Positions 7,557-16,405 are shown, counted from the stretch's first letter. The stretch: DNA of 64,000 nt from Pseudomonas_T sp032052615 (GCA_032052615.1 DAMBWF010000007.1:123008-187007), one strand, 5' to 3'. Notes: a model not told the origin generated them from the letters alone. Numbers and translations are program-made.

Positions 7557-8279
7557 ATGGAACTGGGCCAGATACTGATGTGGGACGCTTATTTTTACAG
7601 TGTCTTTACACAAGTAACCAACATGAAGGAATTTTCCGCTACCGCCTCGAACGCCGCCCGGGATCTGGGTTTCGAGTATTACGGCTATGGCATTTTCAGC
7701 ATCACGCCGTTCATGAGGCCGAAAACGTACCTGTACAGTAATTATTCCCCTGAATGGATCGCGCGTTATCAGGAGATGAACTATGCGGTTGTCGACCCCA
7801 CGGTCAAACATAGCAAGGTATCGTCGTTGCCCATTCTATGGAGCGATGAACTGTTCAAGGGCAGCCCGGACCTCTGGGGCGAGGCGCACCAGTGGAACCT
7901 GCGGCATGGCCTGTCGCAACCTTCGTTCAACGAGCGGGGACGCGTCGGCCTGCTGAGCCTGGCCCGCAAGGATCGGCCGATCAGCCTGCAGGAATTCGAG
8001 GACCTCAAGCCGGCCACCAAGGCGTTCGCCAGTGCCGCTCACGAGAAGCTGTCCGAACTCGAGAGCGAAGAAGATGTGTTCAATGGGCTCGAATTCACCG
8101 AGCGGGAGCGGGACATCCTGCTCTGGACGGCGGACGGCAAGACCTCCGAGGAGATCGGGGTGATCCTTGGCGTATGCACCGACACGGTCAACTACCACCT
8201 CAAGAACGTGCAACGGAAGATCGGCGCCAGCAACCGGGTGCAGGCCGTGTCCTATGCCGTGGCGCTGGGCTACATCTAA
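7557..8279 (+). CDS. phzR: PhzR-type quorum-sensing LuxR-family activator
   Basis: A 240-aa LuxR-family regulator. The N-terminal acyl-homoserine-lactone domain (about residues 15-165) keeps the ligand-pocket residues seen in the series W..RY...NYAVVDP and ILW, plus the glycine in RVGLL. The C-terminal GerE helix-turn-helix (about 175-240) reads LEFTERERDILLW, GKTSEEIG, DTVNYHLKNVQRKI. From memory the protein is strongly similar to PhzR of P. chlororaphis (MELG start, FMRPKTY, DPTVKHSKVSS). I chose ATG 7557 to match that start; an ATG at 7536 and a TTG at 7407 are in frame. It is divergent from phzA, sharing the phz box. No luxI-type synthase is next to it or anywhere in the window. Confidence 0.93.
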   Translation: MELGQILMWDAYFYSVFTQVTNMKEFSATASNAARDLGFEYYGYGIFSITPFMRPKTYLYSNYSPEWIARYQEMNYAVVDPTVKHSKVSSLPILWSDELFKGSPDLWGEAHQWNLRHGLSQPSFNERGRVGLLSLARKDRPISLQEFEDLKPATKAFASAAHEKLSELESEEDVFNGLEFTERERDILLWTADGKTSEEIGVILGVCTDTVNYHLKNVQRKIGASNRVQAVSYAVALGYI

Positions 8280-8410
8280 TAAGGAAAGTGGCTGGAGGCT
8301 CCGAGACGAGAGGGAATTCGCCAGCGCCGCTTCCTTCAGGCGGTGCGCTTCAGCGCATCGGTCATGGCGACGGCGCCACGATAGGTCACCCTCCTTGGCC
8401 ATGGCTGTGT

Positions 8411-9607
8411 TCAGAGGTGATCCGACGTGGAGGCCGGCGTCGAGAAGCGCCAGGCGGCCTGCAGGCCCAGCGCCAGACCCGCCAGCGCCACCAGACCGCC
8501 AACGAACCCGACATGGGCCAGCCCCAGGCGAACGCTGACCACGCTGCCCAGTAGCGCGCCCGCGCCGATCCCCACGTTGTAGAGTCCGGAGAACAAGGCC
8601 ATCGCCACATCGGTGGCATCGGAGGCCAGGCGCAGCACGTTGGATTGCTGGGCCAGACCGAAGCACATGATCGCCATGCCCCAGAACACGCTCAGCGCGG
8701 CCAATGCCCATGGCGTGCCGGCCAAGGGGGACAGCAAGGTCAGGCAGGCCCCCAGGACGCCGATCGCCACGAGGGGGAAGCTCCGGCGGAAGCGGTCGCT
8801 GTAGCGGCTGAAGAGAATCGAGCCGAACACCCCCGAGCCACCGAAGAGCAGCAGCAGGCCGGTGGTATGGGCGCTGCCCAGGCGCGCCACCTCGCGGGCG
8901 AAGGGTTCGATGTAGCTATAAGCGGTGAACTGGGCGGTGACCACCAAGACGGTCAGCGCATACAGCGCCATCAGGGCGGGGCGCCGGAACAACACCGGCA
9001 GGCTGCGCAACGAGCCGGAATTCTGGCTGGGCAGGGACGGCAGCGAGCGGGCCAGGAACAGGACCGTCAACACCGACAGGCCGGCGATGCCCAGGAAGGT
9101 GATCCGCCAGCCCACCGCTTCGCCCACCAGCCGGCCCAGCGGAATGCCCAGCACCATGGCCAGGGTGGTGCCGGTGGCCAGCAGCCCGAGGGCTTTCGCC
9201 TGCTGGCCCGGCGGGGCGACACGCACGGCCAGGGAGGCGGTGATCGACCAGAAGATCGCATGGGCGAAGGCGATACCGATGCGGCTGACCATCAGCGCGC
9301 CGAAGCTCCAAGCCAGGCCGGACAGTACGTGGCTGGCGATGAACAGCAGAAAGATGATGATCAGCAGGCGGCGCCGCTCGATGTTGCGGGTCATCAGCAT
9401 CATCGGCAGCGAGGCGAGGGACACCACCCAGGCGTACAGCGTCAGCATCAACCCGACCTGGGCGACGGGGAGGTCGAAGCTGCCGCCGATATCGCTGAGC
9501 AGCCCGACCGGGACGAACTCGGTGGTGTTGAAAATGAAGGCCGCCAGGGCCAGCGCGAAGACACTCAGCCAGTTGCCGGTGCGGGGTTCCAGGGGTGTGC
9601 TCATCAA
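8411..9607 (-). CDS. sotB: SotB-like MFS sugar/drug efflux transporter
   Basis: A 398-aa major facilitator with about 12 hydrophobic segments, an inner-membrane exporter. The start (FALALAAFIFNTTEFVPVGLL) with its NTTEFVPVGLL motif is typical of the SotB/YdhP/AraJ group of drug:proton antiporters; SotB exports arabinose, IPTG and some drugs. MFS loop motifs are also visible (RNIERRRLLI near residue 73; RIGIAFAHAIFWS near 108). It converges with phzR, leaving a 131-base gap with no clear terminator. Whether it moves phenazine or related compounds is not shown by the sequence; position next to the phz locus is the only hint. Confidence 0.85.
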   Translation of the reverse strand: MMSTPLEPRTGNWLSVFALALAAFIFNTTEFVPVGLLSDIGGSFDLPVAQVGLMLTLYAWVVSLASLPMMLMTRNIERRRLLIIIFLLFIASHVLSGLAWSFGALMVSRIGIAFAHAIFWSITASLAVRVAPPGQQAKALGLLATGTTLAMVLGIPLGRLVGEAVGWRITFLGIAGLSVLTVLFLARSLPSLPSQNSGSLRSLPVLFRRPALMALYALTVLVVTAQFTAYSYIEPFAREVARLGSAHTTGLLLLFGGSGVFGSILFSRYSDRFRRSFPLVAIGVLGACLTLLSPLAGTPWALAALSVFWGMAIMCFGLAQQSNVLRLASDATDVAMALFSGLYNVGIGAGALLGSVVSVRLGLAHVGFVGGLVALAGLALGLQAAWRFSTPASTSDHL

Positions 9608-9755
9608 AACGGTTCCGAGGGCGAAGCGAAGAACGGGCCGGCTCCCCTCTGCGGGGCGGTTGGGATCGAGGGCGAACGGTGCGGAGCCCCGAAGGGGGCC
9701 GGAAGAGGATTTTTGGCGTTATTCGAAGAGGGAAGCGACCGAATGCCGCGATTCT

Positions 9756-9777
9756 ACGCCTCTCCCGGGGGAGGCGT
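9756..9777 (-). terminator. Hairpin at the end of the cobalamin-uptake operon
   Basis: acgcctc at 9756-9762 and gaggcgt at 9771-9777 form a perfect 7-base stem around tcccgggg, touching the stop codon of the cobalamin-binding protein gene. No strong T-run follows on the minus strand, so termination ability is uncertain. Confidence 0.35.
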
Positions 9778-10811
9778 CACGGCGCGTGGTCGTCGCCATG
9801 AATGGTACGGACGACGGGGCCGGGCGCCGAGGCGTGAGGTGCGGATACGGTTCGCGAGGCCGGCGGGTCCGTGGCCGTCGGCCCGCACCGCTCCAACCGG
9901 GCCAGGTCGCGGGCGAGGTTTTCGGCGGCCTGGGCGCTGGCCACGCCGGGCACCAACTGGCTGAAGGGCAGGCTGAGCCAGCAGGCTTCGCGCACCGCTC
10001 GCAACGTCGAGAGCGCCGGATCGGCGCGCAGGAACGCGAGCTTGTCGCGGGCTGGCGACCAGACGGCATCGGCCAGCAGCAGGACGTCCGGGTCCCGGGC
10101 CAGCACCGCCTCGCGGCTCACGAGGGTACGCCCCAGCTCCAGGTCGCCGAACAGGTTGTCCGCCCCGGCCCGCGCCAGCAGCCGGTCGACGAACCCCTTG
10201 GCGCCTTCGCTGTTCAGGCCCGCCTCGATGCTGTCCAGGTAGAACACACGGGGACGCCGGGCGAAACGCCCGAGCCGCCGGGCCTCGGCCAAGTGCCGTG
10301 CCTGAAGGCGCAGCACGGCCTCGGCTTGCTCCTCGTGGCCCAGCAGGCCGCCCAGGGTGCGCAGGTCGGCCTCGACTCCGGCGAAGGGGTCGGCGGCGCG
10401 GCGTTCGCAGGCCGCGTCCAGCAGGTAGCTGCCGATGCCCTGCTCAGCCAGCACCCGCCGGTCCAGCAGCCCCCTGCCGAAGGCGGAGGCGAAGCCGCCG
10501 ACCACCAGGTCCGGCTGCAAGGCATACAGGGTTTCGCTGGACGGGTAGCGTGGCGCGATCAACGGCACGCCGCGATAGCGTCCCGTGCGCAACGCCTCCG
10601 GGTCGTCGTCCACATAGGCCACGCCGATGAGCGTCGGGCCCGCCTGTAGCGCTATGAGGAGGTCCGCGGCGTGTTGGTTCAGCGCCAGGATGCGCTTAGG
10701 CGGCCGCGCCAGCGTCCACTCCTCGCCGCAGTTGCGATAGACCGGGCCGGGAGTGGCCAGGGCGGCCGTCCAGGCCAGCAGCAGGGTGAAGGCCCACCCG
10801 CGTCGGTTCAT
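9777..10811 (-). CDS. Cobalamin-binding periplasmic protein, BtuF-like
   Basis: A 344-aa class III substrate-binding protein (BtuF/FhuD type) that would hand vitamin B12 or another corrinoid to an ABC permease. The signal peptide is clear (MNRRGWAFTLLLAWTAALAT). The helical-backbone family pattern follows: PPKRILALNQHAADLLIAL, then YPSSETLYALQPDLVVGG, DPDVLLLAD, and a C-terminal ALSTLRAVREACWLSLPF. It is translationally coupled to the upstream 2Fe-2S gene by an ATGA overlap and is the last gene behind the B12 riboswitch. No BtuC or BtuD gene lies beside it. The C-terminal 30 residues after ARLERCG are proline/alanine rich and look extraneous. Confidence 0.82.
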   Translation of the reverse strand: MNRRGWAFTLLLAWTAALATPGPVYRNCGEEWTLARPPKRILALNQHAADLLIALQAGPTLIGVAYVDDDPEALRTGRYRGVPLIAPRYPSSETLYALQPDLVVGGFASAFGRGLLDRRVLAEQGIGSYLLDAACERRAADPFAGVEADLRTLGGLLGHEEQAEAVLRLQARHLAEARRLGRFARRPRVFYLDSIEAGLNSEGAKGFVDRLLARAGADNLFGDLELGRTLVSREAVLARDPDVLLLADAVWSPARDKLAFLRADPALSTLRAVREACWLSLPFSQLVPGVASAQAAENLARDLARLERCGPTATDPPASRTVSAPHASAPGPVVRTIHGDDHAP

Positions 10812-11548
10812 GATGCGTCCTCCGGGGCGGGCATGCGCAGGGCGGCCACCGGACGGCCGTGAAGCAGGTGTTCCTCCACCACCCGGTCGACCTGGTCGAG
10901 ACTGGTCACGCCGTACCAGCAGCCGTCGGGGTAGACGGTCAGCACGGGGCCTCGGTTGCAGGGGAACTGGCACCCGGTGCGGGTCAGCAGCACTCCGTCC
11001 GGGGTTTCCAGGCGCTGCTGCTCCAGCAGGCGCCGCCGCAGGGCTTTCCACAGCGGCAGAGCGCCGCGCCGCACGCAACGGGGGCCGGTACAGAGAAAGA
11101 CGTGCCGGCGATGGGCCGGGGGCGCGAACCAGTCGGGGTGGGAGGCGGGAGGTGCGATGTCCAGGCAGTCCACTTGCGCCCCGGGGTTGTCGAGGGCCTG
11201 GCGGATCGCCTGGCTGTCCAGGCCGCGCCGGCCCAAGGCGGACAGCGTCACCCACGGACCGGCGGTGGCCCCGAGGCCGGCCTCCCGCGCCAGGCGCTGC
11301 AACTCGCTCCGCAACCAGCCCAGGTAGGCGCCATCGGACGTCGGCTCCAGGTCCACCACTAGCAGCCGGCCAGGGCGCCGCAGCAGGCGCGCCGCCGTTC
11401 GCCAGAGCGTCTCGAACCCCTCGTGGGTGTCCACCCAGGCGATGCGTTCGCCGTCGCGGGCGAGTTGGCGGCACAGGCTGTCGCCCTGGGCCGGGTGCAG
11501 CGGGCCGACCAGGAGTATCCAGGTCCGGGGCATGGTCGACTCGTTCAT
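10808..11548 (-). CDS. Thioredoxin-like [2Fe-2S] ferredoxin protein of the cobalamin operon
   Basis: A 246-aa protein in two parts. Residues about 145-225 form a thioredoxin-like 2Fe-2S ferredoxin domain with the cysteine pairs CTGPRC (near 152) and GCQFPC (near 188), followed by VLTVYPDGCWYG. Residues 1-140 are an alpha/beta domain starting RTWILLVGPLHPAQGDSL. That resembles the CbiX/CobN-side small chelatase-like fold only loosely, so I leave it unassigned. It sits between the B12 receptor and the B12-binding protein with 4-base or single-codon overlaps on both sides, so it is probably made together with them. A role in cobalt or corrinoid handling is inference. Confidence 0.75.
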   Translation of the reverse strand: MNESTMPRTWILLVGPLHPAQGDSLCRQLARDGERIAWVDTHEGFETLWRTAARLLRRPGRLLVVDLEPTSDGAYLGWLRSELQRLAREAGLGATAGPWVTLSALGRRGLDSQAIRQALDNPGAQVDCLDIAPPASHPDWFAPPAHRRHVFLCTGPRCVRRGALPLWKALRRRLLEQQRLETPDGVLLTRTGCQFPCNRGPVLTVYPDGCWYGVTSLDQVDRVVEEHLLHGRPVAALRMPAPEDAS

Positions 11549-13515
11549 CAGAAACTCAAGGTGTAGCGCAGCTCGGCGGTGCGCGGTCGCCCGCGATTGG
11601 CCACCTGGCGCATGCCATTGCTGACGGTGCCGGTGGCGTAGTCACGGTCCAGCAGGTTTTCCAGCAACAGGCCGAGGCGATGGTGGCGGCCCTCGTCCAG
11701 GTAGCGGTAGGCGTCCGCATCCACCACGCTGTAGCGACCGTAGTCCTCGCCCTGGGGGTTTTCCTGTCGGCCGATGTAACGCAGCGCGCCGCCCGCGCCC
11801 CAGCGGCCGTCGGGGCTGTCGTAGCCCAGGCGGGCGCGGGCGAAGAAGGTCGGAATGTTGTTCACGGTGACCCCCTCGCGGGTTTCGATCAGGTTGCGGG
11901 TCAAGTCCGCCGACACCTGCCAGCCGGGTCGCGGTTGCCAGCGGCCGCTGACGTCCACCCCACGCACGTCGATTCGCCCATTCCCATTGACCCAGCGCTC
12001 GCCGTCCAGGGCGATCAGGTCGGCGATGGCGCGGCGGAAGAGGGTGGCGCTTCCCTGGAACGGGCGATGCAGCAGCGCGCCGTCGACGTCGAAGCCCAGT
12101 TCGGCGTTGCGGCTGCGCTCCGGGCGCAGGCTGGGATCGCCGATCTCCGAGCCCGGTTCGTTGACGTAGAGTTGCTCGGCGTTGGGCAGCTTGAAGGCGG
12201 TGCCGTATTGCCCGCGCAGCGCGAGCGTCGGGTTCAGGTCGTAGCGCGAGGTGAGCATCCACACGGTCGCGCCCTCGCCGCCGGACAACGTCTCGCGCCG
12301 CACCCCCAGGCTCGGGTGCCAGTCCGGCGCGGCGGCCACGCGCGGGCGAAGCTGGGCATAGAGCGCGTGGGCGCGGGCCTCGTTGTCGTCGATCCGTAGC
12401 ACATCGTCCTGGCCGCGATACCACTGGTGGTCGCTGCCCAGCAGTAAGTCGTGATCACCGGGCAGCCGGGCCTTGCCTTCCAGTTGCACGCCCCAGTCGC
12501 GGAACCCCCAGTAGTCGCCATCGTTGAGCACCGAGGTGCCACCGTCCGGCAGGTTGTAAATGCGGGTGTAGCGGGTATCCCAGTCGTTGAGGTGGGTGGT
12601 GACGAAGTAGCCGAGGCGTTCGCCGAGCCGCTGGGTCCAGGTGGCCGTGGCGATCTGGTGGACACGGTCGTTGCGGGTCTCGCGATTGCCGGTGGGGCGG
12701 GCGAAGTCCAGGGCGGCGTCGGTGTACTGGTAGAACAAGGCCAGGCGCGCCGTTTCGCCGACGCCCTGGATGGCCTTGGCCCCCAGGGTGGTCACGTCGT
12801 AGCCGCGCCGCGTGTCGCTGACCGTGTCGGTCATGTCCCGATCCCGGTAGGGCCGGTAGCCCTCGGAGCGATGGCGGCTGATGTAACCCAGCAGGCCGAG
12901 GTCGCCCAAGCCATTCTCCAGGATACGTTCGGCGCGGGCGTCGGCGCCGCGCCCGGCGAAGCTGTCGACGCCCAGGTCCAGTTGCCCGCTGGGTTCGCGG
13001 CCACGGGCCTCGCGGGTGACGATGTTGATCACCCCGGCCACCGCCTGGGTGCCGAAGAGAATGCCCTGGCCGCCCTTGAGCACTTCGATCCGCTCGACGG
13101 CGGTGGTCGGCAGGGTGTCCAGGTACAGCCCGCCGTAGAGGCGGTTATTCAGCCGGACCCCGTCCAGCAGGATCAGGATGTCGTCGCTGCGGCTGCCTTG
13201 CAGCGAGTAGGTGCCGTAGTCGAAAGGGCCGTTCTTCGGGGCCACGAACAGCCCGGGAACGTACATTTGCAACACCCGGCTGACATCGGCGCCAGGGCCA
13301 GCCCGTTCGATCTGCTCGTGCTCCACCACCACCCGCTCGGCGCCGTAGTCGGCCATGTCCGCCGCGGCGGTGGAGGCCTCCGACGGGGCGTTGACCACCA
13401 AGCCGTCGAGGGCGAGGGGCGTCGAGCAGGCACTCTCCAGGCTCAGGCCGCCCCAGGCCAGCCCCAGCAAGGTCGCGGGCAGGCGGGCGAAGGGAGTGAA
13501 GCGAGGGGATTCCAT
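11548..13515 (-). CDS. btuB: TonB-dependent outer-membrane cobalamin receptor, BtuB-like
   Basis: A 655-aa TonB-dependent receptor. After a signal peptide come a TonB-box-like stretch (LDGLVVNAP), a plug domain (RVLQMYVPGLFV, then GSRSDDILILLDGVRLN and VERIEVLKGGQGILFGTQAV) and a 22-strand barrel ending in aromatic YTLSF, as expected for Omp85-assembled barrels. Length is near BtuB (about 614 aa). The B12 riboswitch directly upstream on the same strand supports corrinoid as substrate. Its stop overlaps the start of the 2Fe-2S gene. The signal peptide region (LPATLLGLAWGGLSLESACS) contains a cysteine near the cleavage point, but I see no real lipobox. Confidence 0.88.
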   Translation of the reverse strand: MESPRFTPFARLPATLLGLAWGGLSLESACSTPLALDGLVVNAPSEASTAAADMADYGAERVVVEHEQIERAGPGADVSRVLQMYVPGLFVAPKNGPFDYGTYSLQGSRSDDILILLDGVRLNNRLYGGLYLDTLPTTAVERIEVLKGGQGILFGTQAVAGVINIVTREARGREPSGQLDLGVDSFAGRGADARAERILENGLGDLGLLGYISRHRSEGYRPYRDRDMTDTVSDTRRGYDVTTLGAKAIQGVGETARLALFYQYTDAALDFARPTGNRETRNDRVHQIATATWTQRLGERLGYFVTTHLNDWDTRYTRIYNLPDGGTSVLNDGDYWGFRDWGVQLEGKARLPGDHDLLLGSDHQWYRGQDDVLRIDDNEARAHALYAQLRPRVAAAPDWHPSLGVRRETLSGGEGATVWMLTSRYDLNPTLALRGQYGTAFKLPNAEQLYVNEPGSEIGDPSLRPERSRNAELGFDVDGALLHRPFQGSATLFRRAIADLIALDGERWVNGNGRIDVRGVDVSGRWQPRPGWQVSADLTRNLIETREGVTVNNIPTFFARARLGYDSPDGRWGAGGALRYIGRQENPQGEDYGRYSVVDADAYRYLDEGRHHRLGLLLENLLDRDYATGTVSNGMRQVANRGRPRTAELRYTLSF

Positions 13516-13611
13516 GTACGTCGTCCTCTAGGGCGAGGATGCGCGCAGGCGAGCGCCGGCGCGGGGCCGGACGACAGCATGCGCCCGCCCACCGCAGGTT
13601 TGCCGATGAAG

Positions 13612-13800
13612 GTCCAGGCCGGTCTCCGGGCTCGCGAGGCTCGGTCGCATTCGCCTTCCCATGCTCGCGCACAGTGGCGTATCGAATGCTCCACTCGCAT
13701 ACCGTTGCGGGGGCAGCGCCGGACTGGTCACCCAGGACATACCGGCTTCCCGTTTCACCTCGCGCGCGGCGGCGCGAGACACCTGAACGGCGGCGACTAT
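13612..13800 (-). ncRNA. Cobalamin (B12) riboswitch
   Basis: All three hallmark segments of the AdoCbl-class riboswitch are present in order on the minus strand: GGTGAAACGGGAAGCCGGT (13741-13759), GCCACTG within cgccactgtg (about 13670-13680), and the B12 box GAGCCCGGAGACCGGCCTGG (13614-13633). It ends about 100 bases before the btuB-like start codon. In this family B12 binding represses expression, either by termination or by hiding the ribosome site. This explains control of the three downstream genes. Outer limits are approximate. Confidence 0.95.
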
Positions 13801-13863
13801 GGCCACCGCCTCCGGGCTTGTCAATGAAAGGCCCGCCGCGGGCGCCGTGGAGGCCACCGGCGG

Positions 13864-15282
13864 CTAGGCGCGTTGCTGGCGGATCAGCCGGCCCAGCACG
13901 TCGTACAGGCGCGGCTCGGTGGACTGGGCGACGTTGAAGCGCATGAAACCGCCGGCATTGCCAGACAGGCTGAACACGTTGCCCGGCGCCAGCAGCACCT
14001 CCTCGGCCAGGGCCGCGCGGGCGAGCGCCACCGCATCCACCCCGTCCGGCAGGTGGCACCACAGGAACATCCCCGCCCGGGGCATCGACCAGGGCGTGAT
14101 GCCCAGCTTGCCGAGACGGGCGGCCACCGGCGCCAGGGTCCGCGCCAGGCGCTGGCGCAAGCCCTCGACATGACGGCGATAGCTGCCGTCCTGAAGCATC
14201 CGGTAAACCAGGGCGGCGGACAGCCGGCTGCTGCCGAAGCTGGTGGCCACCTTCAGGTCCAGCAGCGGTTCGAGCCAGTCGCCGCGCACCGCCAGGTAGC
14301 CGCAGCGGGTCGCGGCGGACAGGGTCTTGGAAAAGCTGCCGACATGCACCACCCGTTCGAGGCCGTCGAAGGCCGCCAGCCGTGGCGAGGGCTCCGGTTC
14401 GAAATCGGCGAAGATGTTGTCCTCGACCAGCGTCAGCCCGTACTGCTCGGCGAGCTTGAGCAAGCGGTGCGCCACCAGTGGCGAGAGCGTCGCCCCGGTG
14501 GGGTTGTGCAGGGCCGAGTTGGTCAGGTACAGCCGCGGCCGGTGCTCCGCCAGGGCCTGCTCGAAGCGGACGAGGTCCGGCCCGTCCGGGGTGAACGGCA
14601 CGCCGATCACCCGCACGCGATGCGCCCGCAGCAAGGCGTGGAAGTTGAAGTAGCACGGGTCGTCCACCACCACCGAGTCGCCGGGTTCCAGCAGGAAACG
14701 AAACAGCAGGTCCAGGGCCTGGGTGCCAGAGTCGGTGAGCAGGATCTGATCGGGGCTGGCCTGGATGTTCTGTTCGCCCAGGCGCCGAGCGAGCAGTTGC
14801 CGCAGCGGCTGGAGGCCGAGCGGTTCCTCGTAGGCCTCCAGTTCCACCGCTTCGGCGCGGGCGGCGGCCCGCAAGGCGCGTCGCAGGCTGTCGTGGGGCA
14901 GCCAGTCCGCCGGCAGCCAGCCACAGCCGGGCTTGAGCAGGGCGTCGCCGCTTTCCAACGCCTGGCGCGAGACCCACAGCGGATCGACCTCTCGCTCCAG
15001 CCGGGGACCCAGGGGATCCAGCGACAAGGGCGTGGCCGGGGCCGCGACATAGAAACCGGACCCGCGCCGCGCGTGGATGAGCCCTTCCGCCGCCAGCCGG
15101 TCATAGGCTTCCACCACGGTGGATTTGGACACCTCCAGTGCCTCGGCGAGGGACCGGATGGAAGGCAGGCGCGCCCCATGGGACAGCTGGCGGCTGGCGA
15201 TGCGCCGACGCACCTCATCCATCACCCGGGCGGTCAGGGTCATTCCGGGCGCGGTGGCCAACATGGCGGAAGCGGAAAGCAT
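13864..15282 (-). CDS. MocR-type (GntR-HTH plus aminotransferase) transcription regulator
   Basis: A 472-aa MocR/PdxR-family protein: N-terminal winged helix of the GntR type (about residues 16-80; RRIASRQLSHGARLPSIRSL, VSKSTVVEAYDRL, LIHARRGSGFYV) joined to a type I aminotransferase domain (about 110-470). The pyridoxal-phosphate lysine is in HVGSFSKTLSA near residue 318, with NPTGATLS before it. Such proteins usually act as PLP- or amino-acid-sensing regulators of a divergent gene. Here the divergent gene is the DMT transporter 111 bases away, its likely target. The ATG at 15282 is used; a second methionine lies a few codons in. Confidence 0.9.
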   Translation of the reverse strand: MLSASAMLATAPGMTLTARVMDEVRRRIASRQLSHGARLPSIRSLAEALEVSKSTVVEAYDRLAAEGLIHARRGSGFYVAAPATPLSLDPLGPRLEREVDPLWVSRQALESGDALLKPGCGWLPADWLPHDSLRRALRAAARAEAVELEAYEEPLGLQPLRQLLARRLGEQNIQASPDQILLTDSGTQALDLLFRFLLEPGDSVVVDDPCYFNFHALLRAHRVRVIGVPFTPDGPDLVRFEQALAEHRPRLYLTNSALHNPTGATLSPLVAHRLLKLAEQYGLTLVEDNIFADFEPEPSPRLAAFDGLERVVHVGSFSKTLSAATRCGYLAVRGDWLEPLLDLKVATSFGSSRLSAALVYRMLQDGSYRRHVEGLRQRLARTLAPVAARLGKLGITPWSMPRAGMFLWCHLPDGVDAVALARAALAEEVLLAPGNVFSLSGNAGGFMRFNVAQSTEPRLYDVLGRLIRQQRA

Positions 15283-15295
15283 GTGTCAGGGTTCC

Positions 15296-15326
15296 TGTAC
15301 CGGTACGGTTCGGCGAAAGTGTACGG
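15296..15326. promoter_or_regulatory. Candidate MocR operator in the divergent promoter region
   Basis: gtacgg occurs twice in direct orientation, at 15303-15308 and 15321-15326, 18 bases apart. The first copy lies within the perfect palindrome gtaccggtac (15297-15306). MocR-family regulators commonly bind direct repeats or palindromes in the shared promoter with their target gene, so this is the best operator candidate in the 111-base gap. No binding data support it. Confidence 0.4.
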
Positions 15327-15393
15327 GGTGTGTCCTGGCGCAGGCAGCAACCGATACGCACCATGGCGGCTTTCTTCACGAGAGAGACCACAC

Positions 15394-16257
15394 ATGCAAC
15401 GAACCACACGGGGCTGGATTGATGGCTTGCTGGGCGTGGCGATCTTCAGTGGGTCGCTGCCCGCGACCCGTATCGCCGTACTGGACTTCGATCCGCTGTT
15501 CCTTACCGCGATCCGAGCGTCGATCGCCGGCGTGCTGGCGGCATTGATCCTGGCGGCGTTGCGGCCCGGCAAGCCCGAGCGGCGCGAACTGGGCAGCCTG
15601 GCGACCGTGGCCCTGGGGGTGGTGGTGGGCTTTCCGCTGTTCACCGCATTGGCCTTGCAATACATCACCGCCGCGCGCTCAGTGGTGTTCATCGGTCTGC
15701 TGCCGCTGGCCACCGCGTTGTTCGGCGTGATCCGGGGCGGCGAGCGGCCGAGGCCGGCGTTCTGGGCGTTCGCCGTGTGCGGCAGCGCCTGCGTGGCCGG
15801 TTTCGCGCTGACCCAGGACGTTGGCGGCGCTTCCCGGGGCGACCTCTGGATGCTGGCGGCGGTCCTGGTCTGCGGCTATGGCTACGCGGAAGGCGCCCGG
15901 CTCTCGCGACGCCTCGGCGGTTGGCAGGTGATCTGCTGGGCGCTGCTGATTTCCCTACCCGCCATGGCGGCGGCCTGCCTGGTCGTCGGCGCGCCGGCCT
16001 GGTCGGCGATCGGTTTGCCGGCCTGGCTCGCCCTGGCGTATGTATCGTTGTTCAGCATGCTCATCGGCTTCGTGTTCTGGTATCGCGGGCTGGCCCTGGG
16101 CGGCATCGCGGCGGTGGGCCAGTTGCAGTTGTTGCAGCCTTTCCTCGGGCTCGTTCTGGCGGCTGGCCTGCTGGGCGAAGCCGTCGAGTGGCCGATGCTC
16201 GCCGTCACCATCCTGGTGGTTGCCTGCGTGGCGCTGGCCCGGCGCTTCGCCCGCTGA
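15394..16257 (+). CDS. DMT-superfamily (EamA) transporter
   Basis: A 287-aa inner-membrane protein with about ten hydrophobic segments in two EamA repeats. Recognisable features are IFSGSLPATRIAVLDFDPLFLTA in the first repeat, the ITAARSVVFIGLLPLATALF segment, and a second repeat ending in LGEAVEWPMLAVTILVVACV, typical of RhaT/EamA exporters of amino acids or metabolites. The ATG at 15394 was chosen because the transporter begins there; the open frame extends far upstream through the regulator on the opposite strand and is not coding. Its likely control is by the divergent MocR protein. The substrate is not known. Confidence 0.85.
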   Translation: MQRTTRGWIDGLLGVAIFSGSLPATRIAVLDFDPLFLTAIRASIAGVLAALILAALRPGKPERRELGSLATVALGVVVGFPLFTALALQYITAARSVVFIGLLPLATALFGVIRGGERPRPAFWAFAVCGSACVAGFALTQDVGGASRGDLWMLAAVLVCGYGYAEGARLSRRLGGWQVICWALLISLPAMAAACLVVGAPAWSAIGLPAWLALAYVSLFSMLIGFVFWYRGLALGGIAAVGQLQLLQPFLGLVLAAGLLGEAVEWPMLAVTILVVACVALARRFAR

Positions 16258-16370
16258 ACCGTCGCGCGGGCGTGCCGTTGCCCCCGGGCCTGAACGCGGG
16301 CGGCGCGAGGCGACCCCGATTCCTTGTACCCCATGCAGGTGCGTTACCCGCCGCGCTACGTCCGACTGCT

Positions 16371-16376
16371 TATACT
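16371..16376 (+). promoter_or_regulatory. Possible -10 element for polB
   Basis: TATACT lies 30 bases before the polB GTG, in an otherwise GC-rich stretch. No convincing -35 hexamer and no clear LexA (SOS) box were found, although polB is DNA-damage induced in E. coli. Confidence 0.35.
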
Positions 16377-16405
16377 CCGCGAAACGACGGCGCGAGGGCG
16401 GGTGG

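Noticed and set aside
16321..16405. A LexA (SOS) box upstream of polB
   Set aside because: ttgtaccccatgcag resembles one, but the spacing between the half-sites is wrong.
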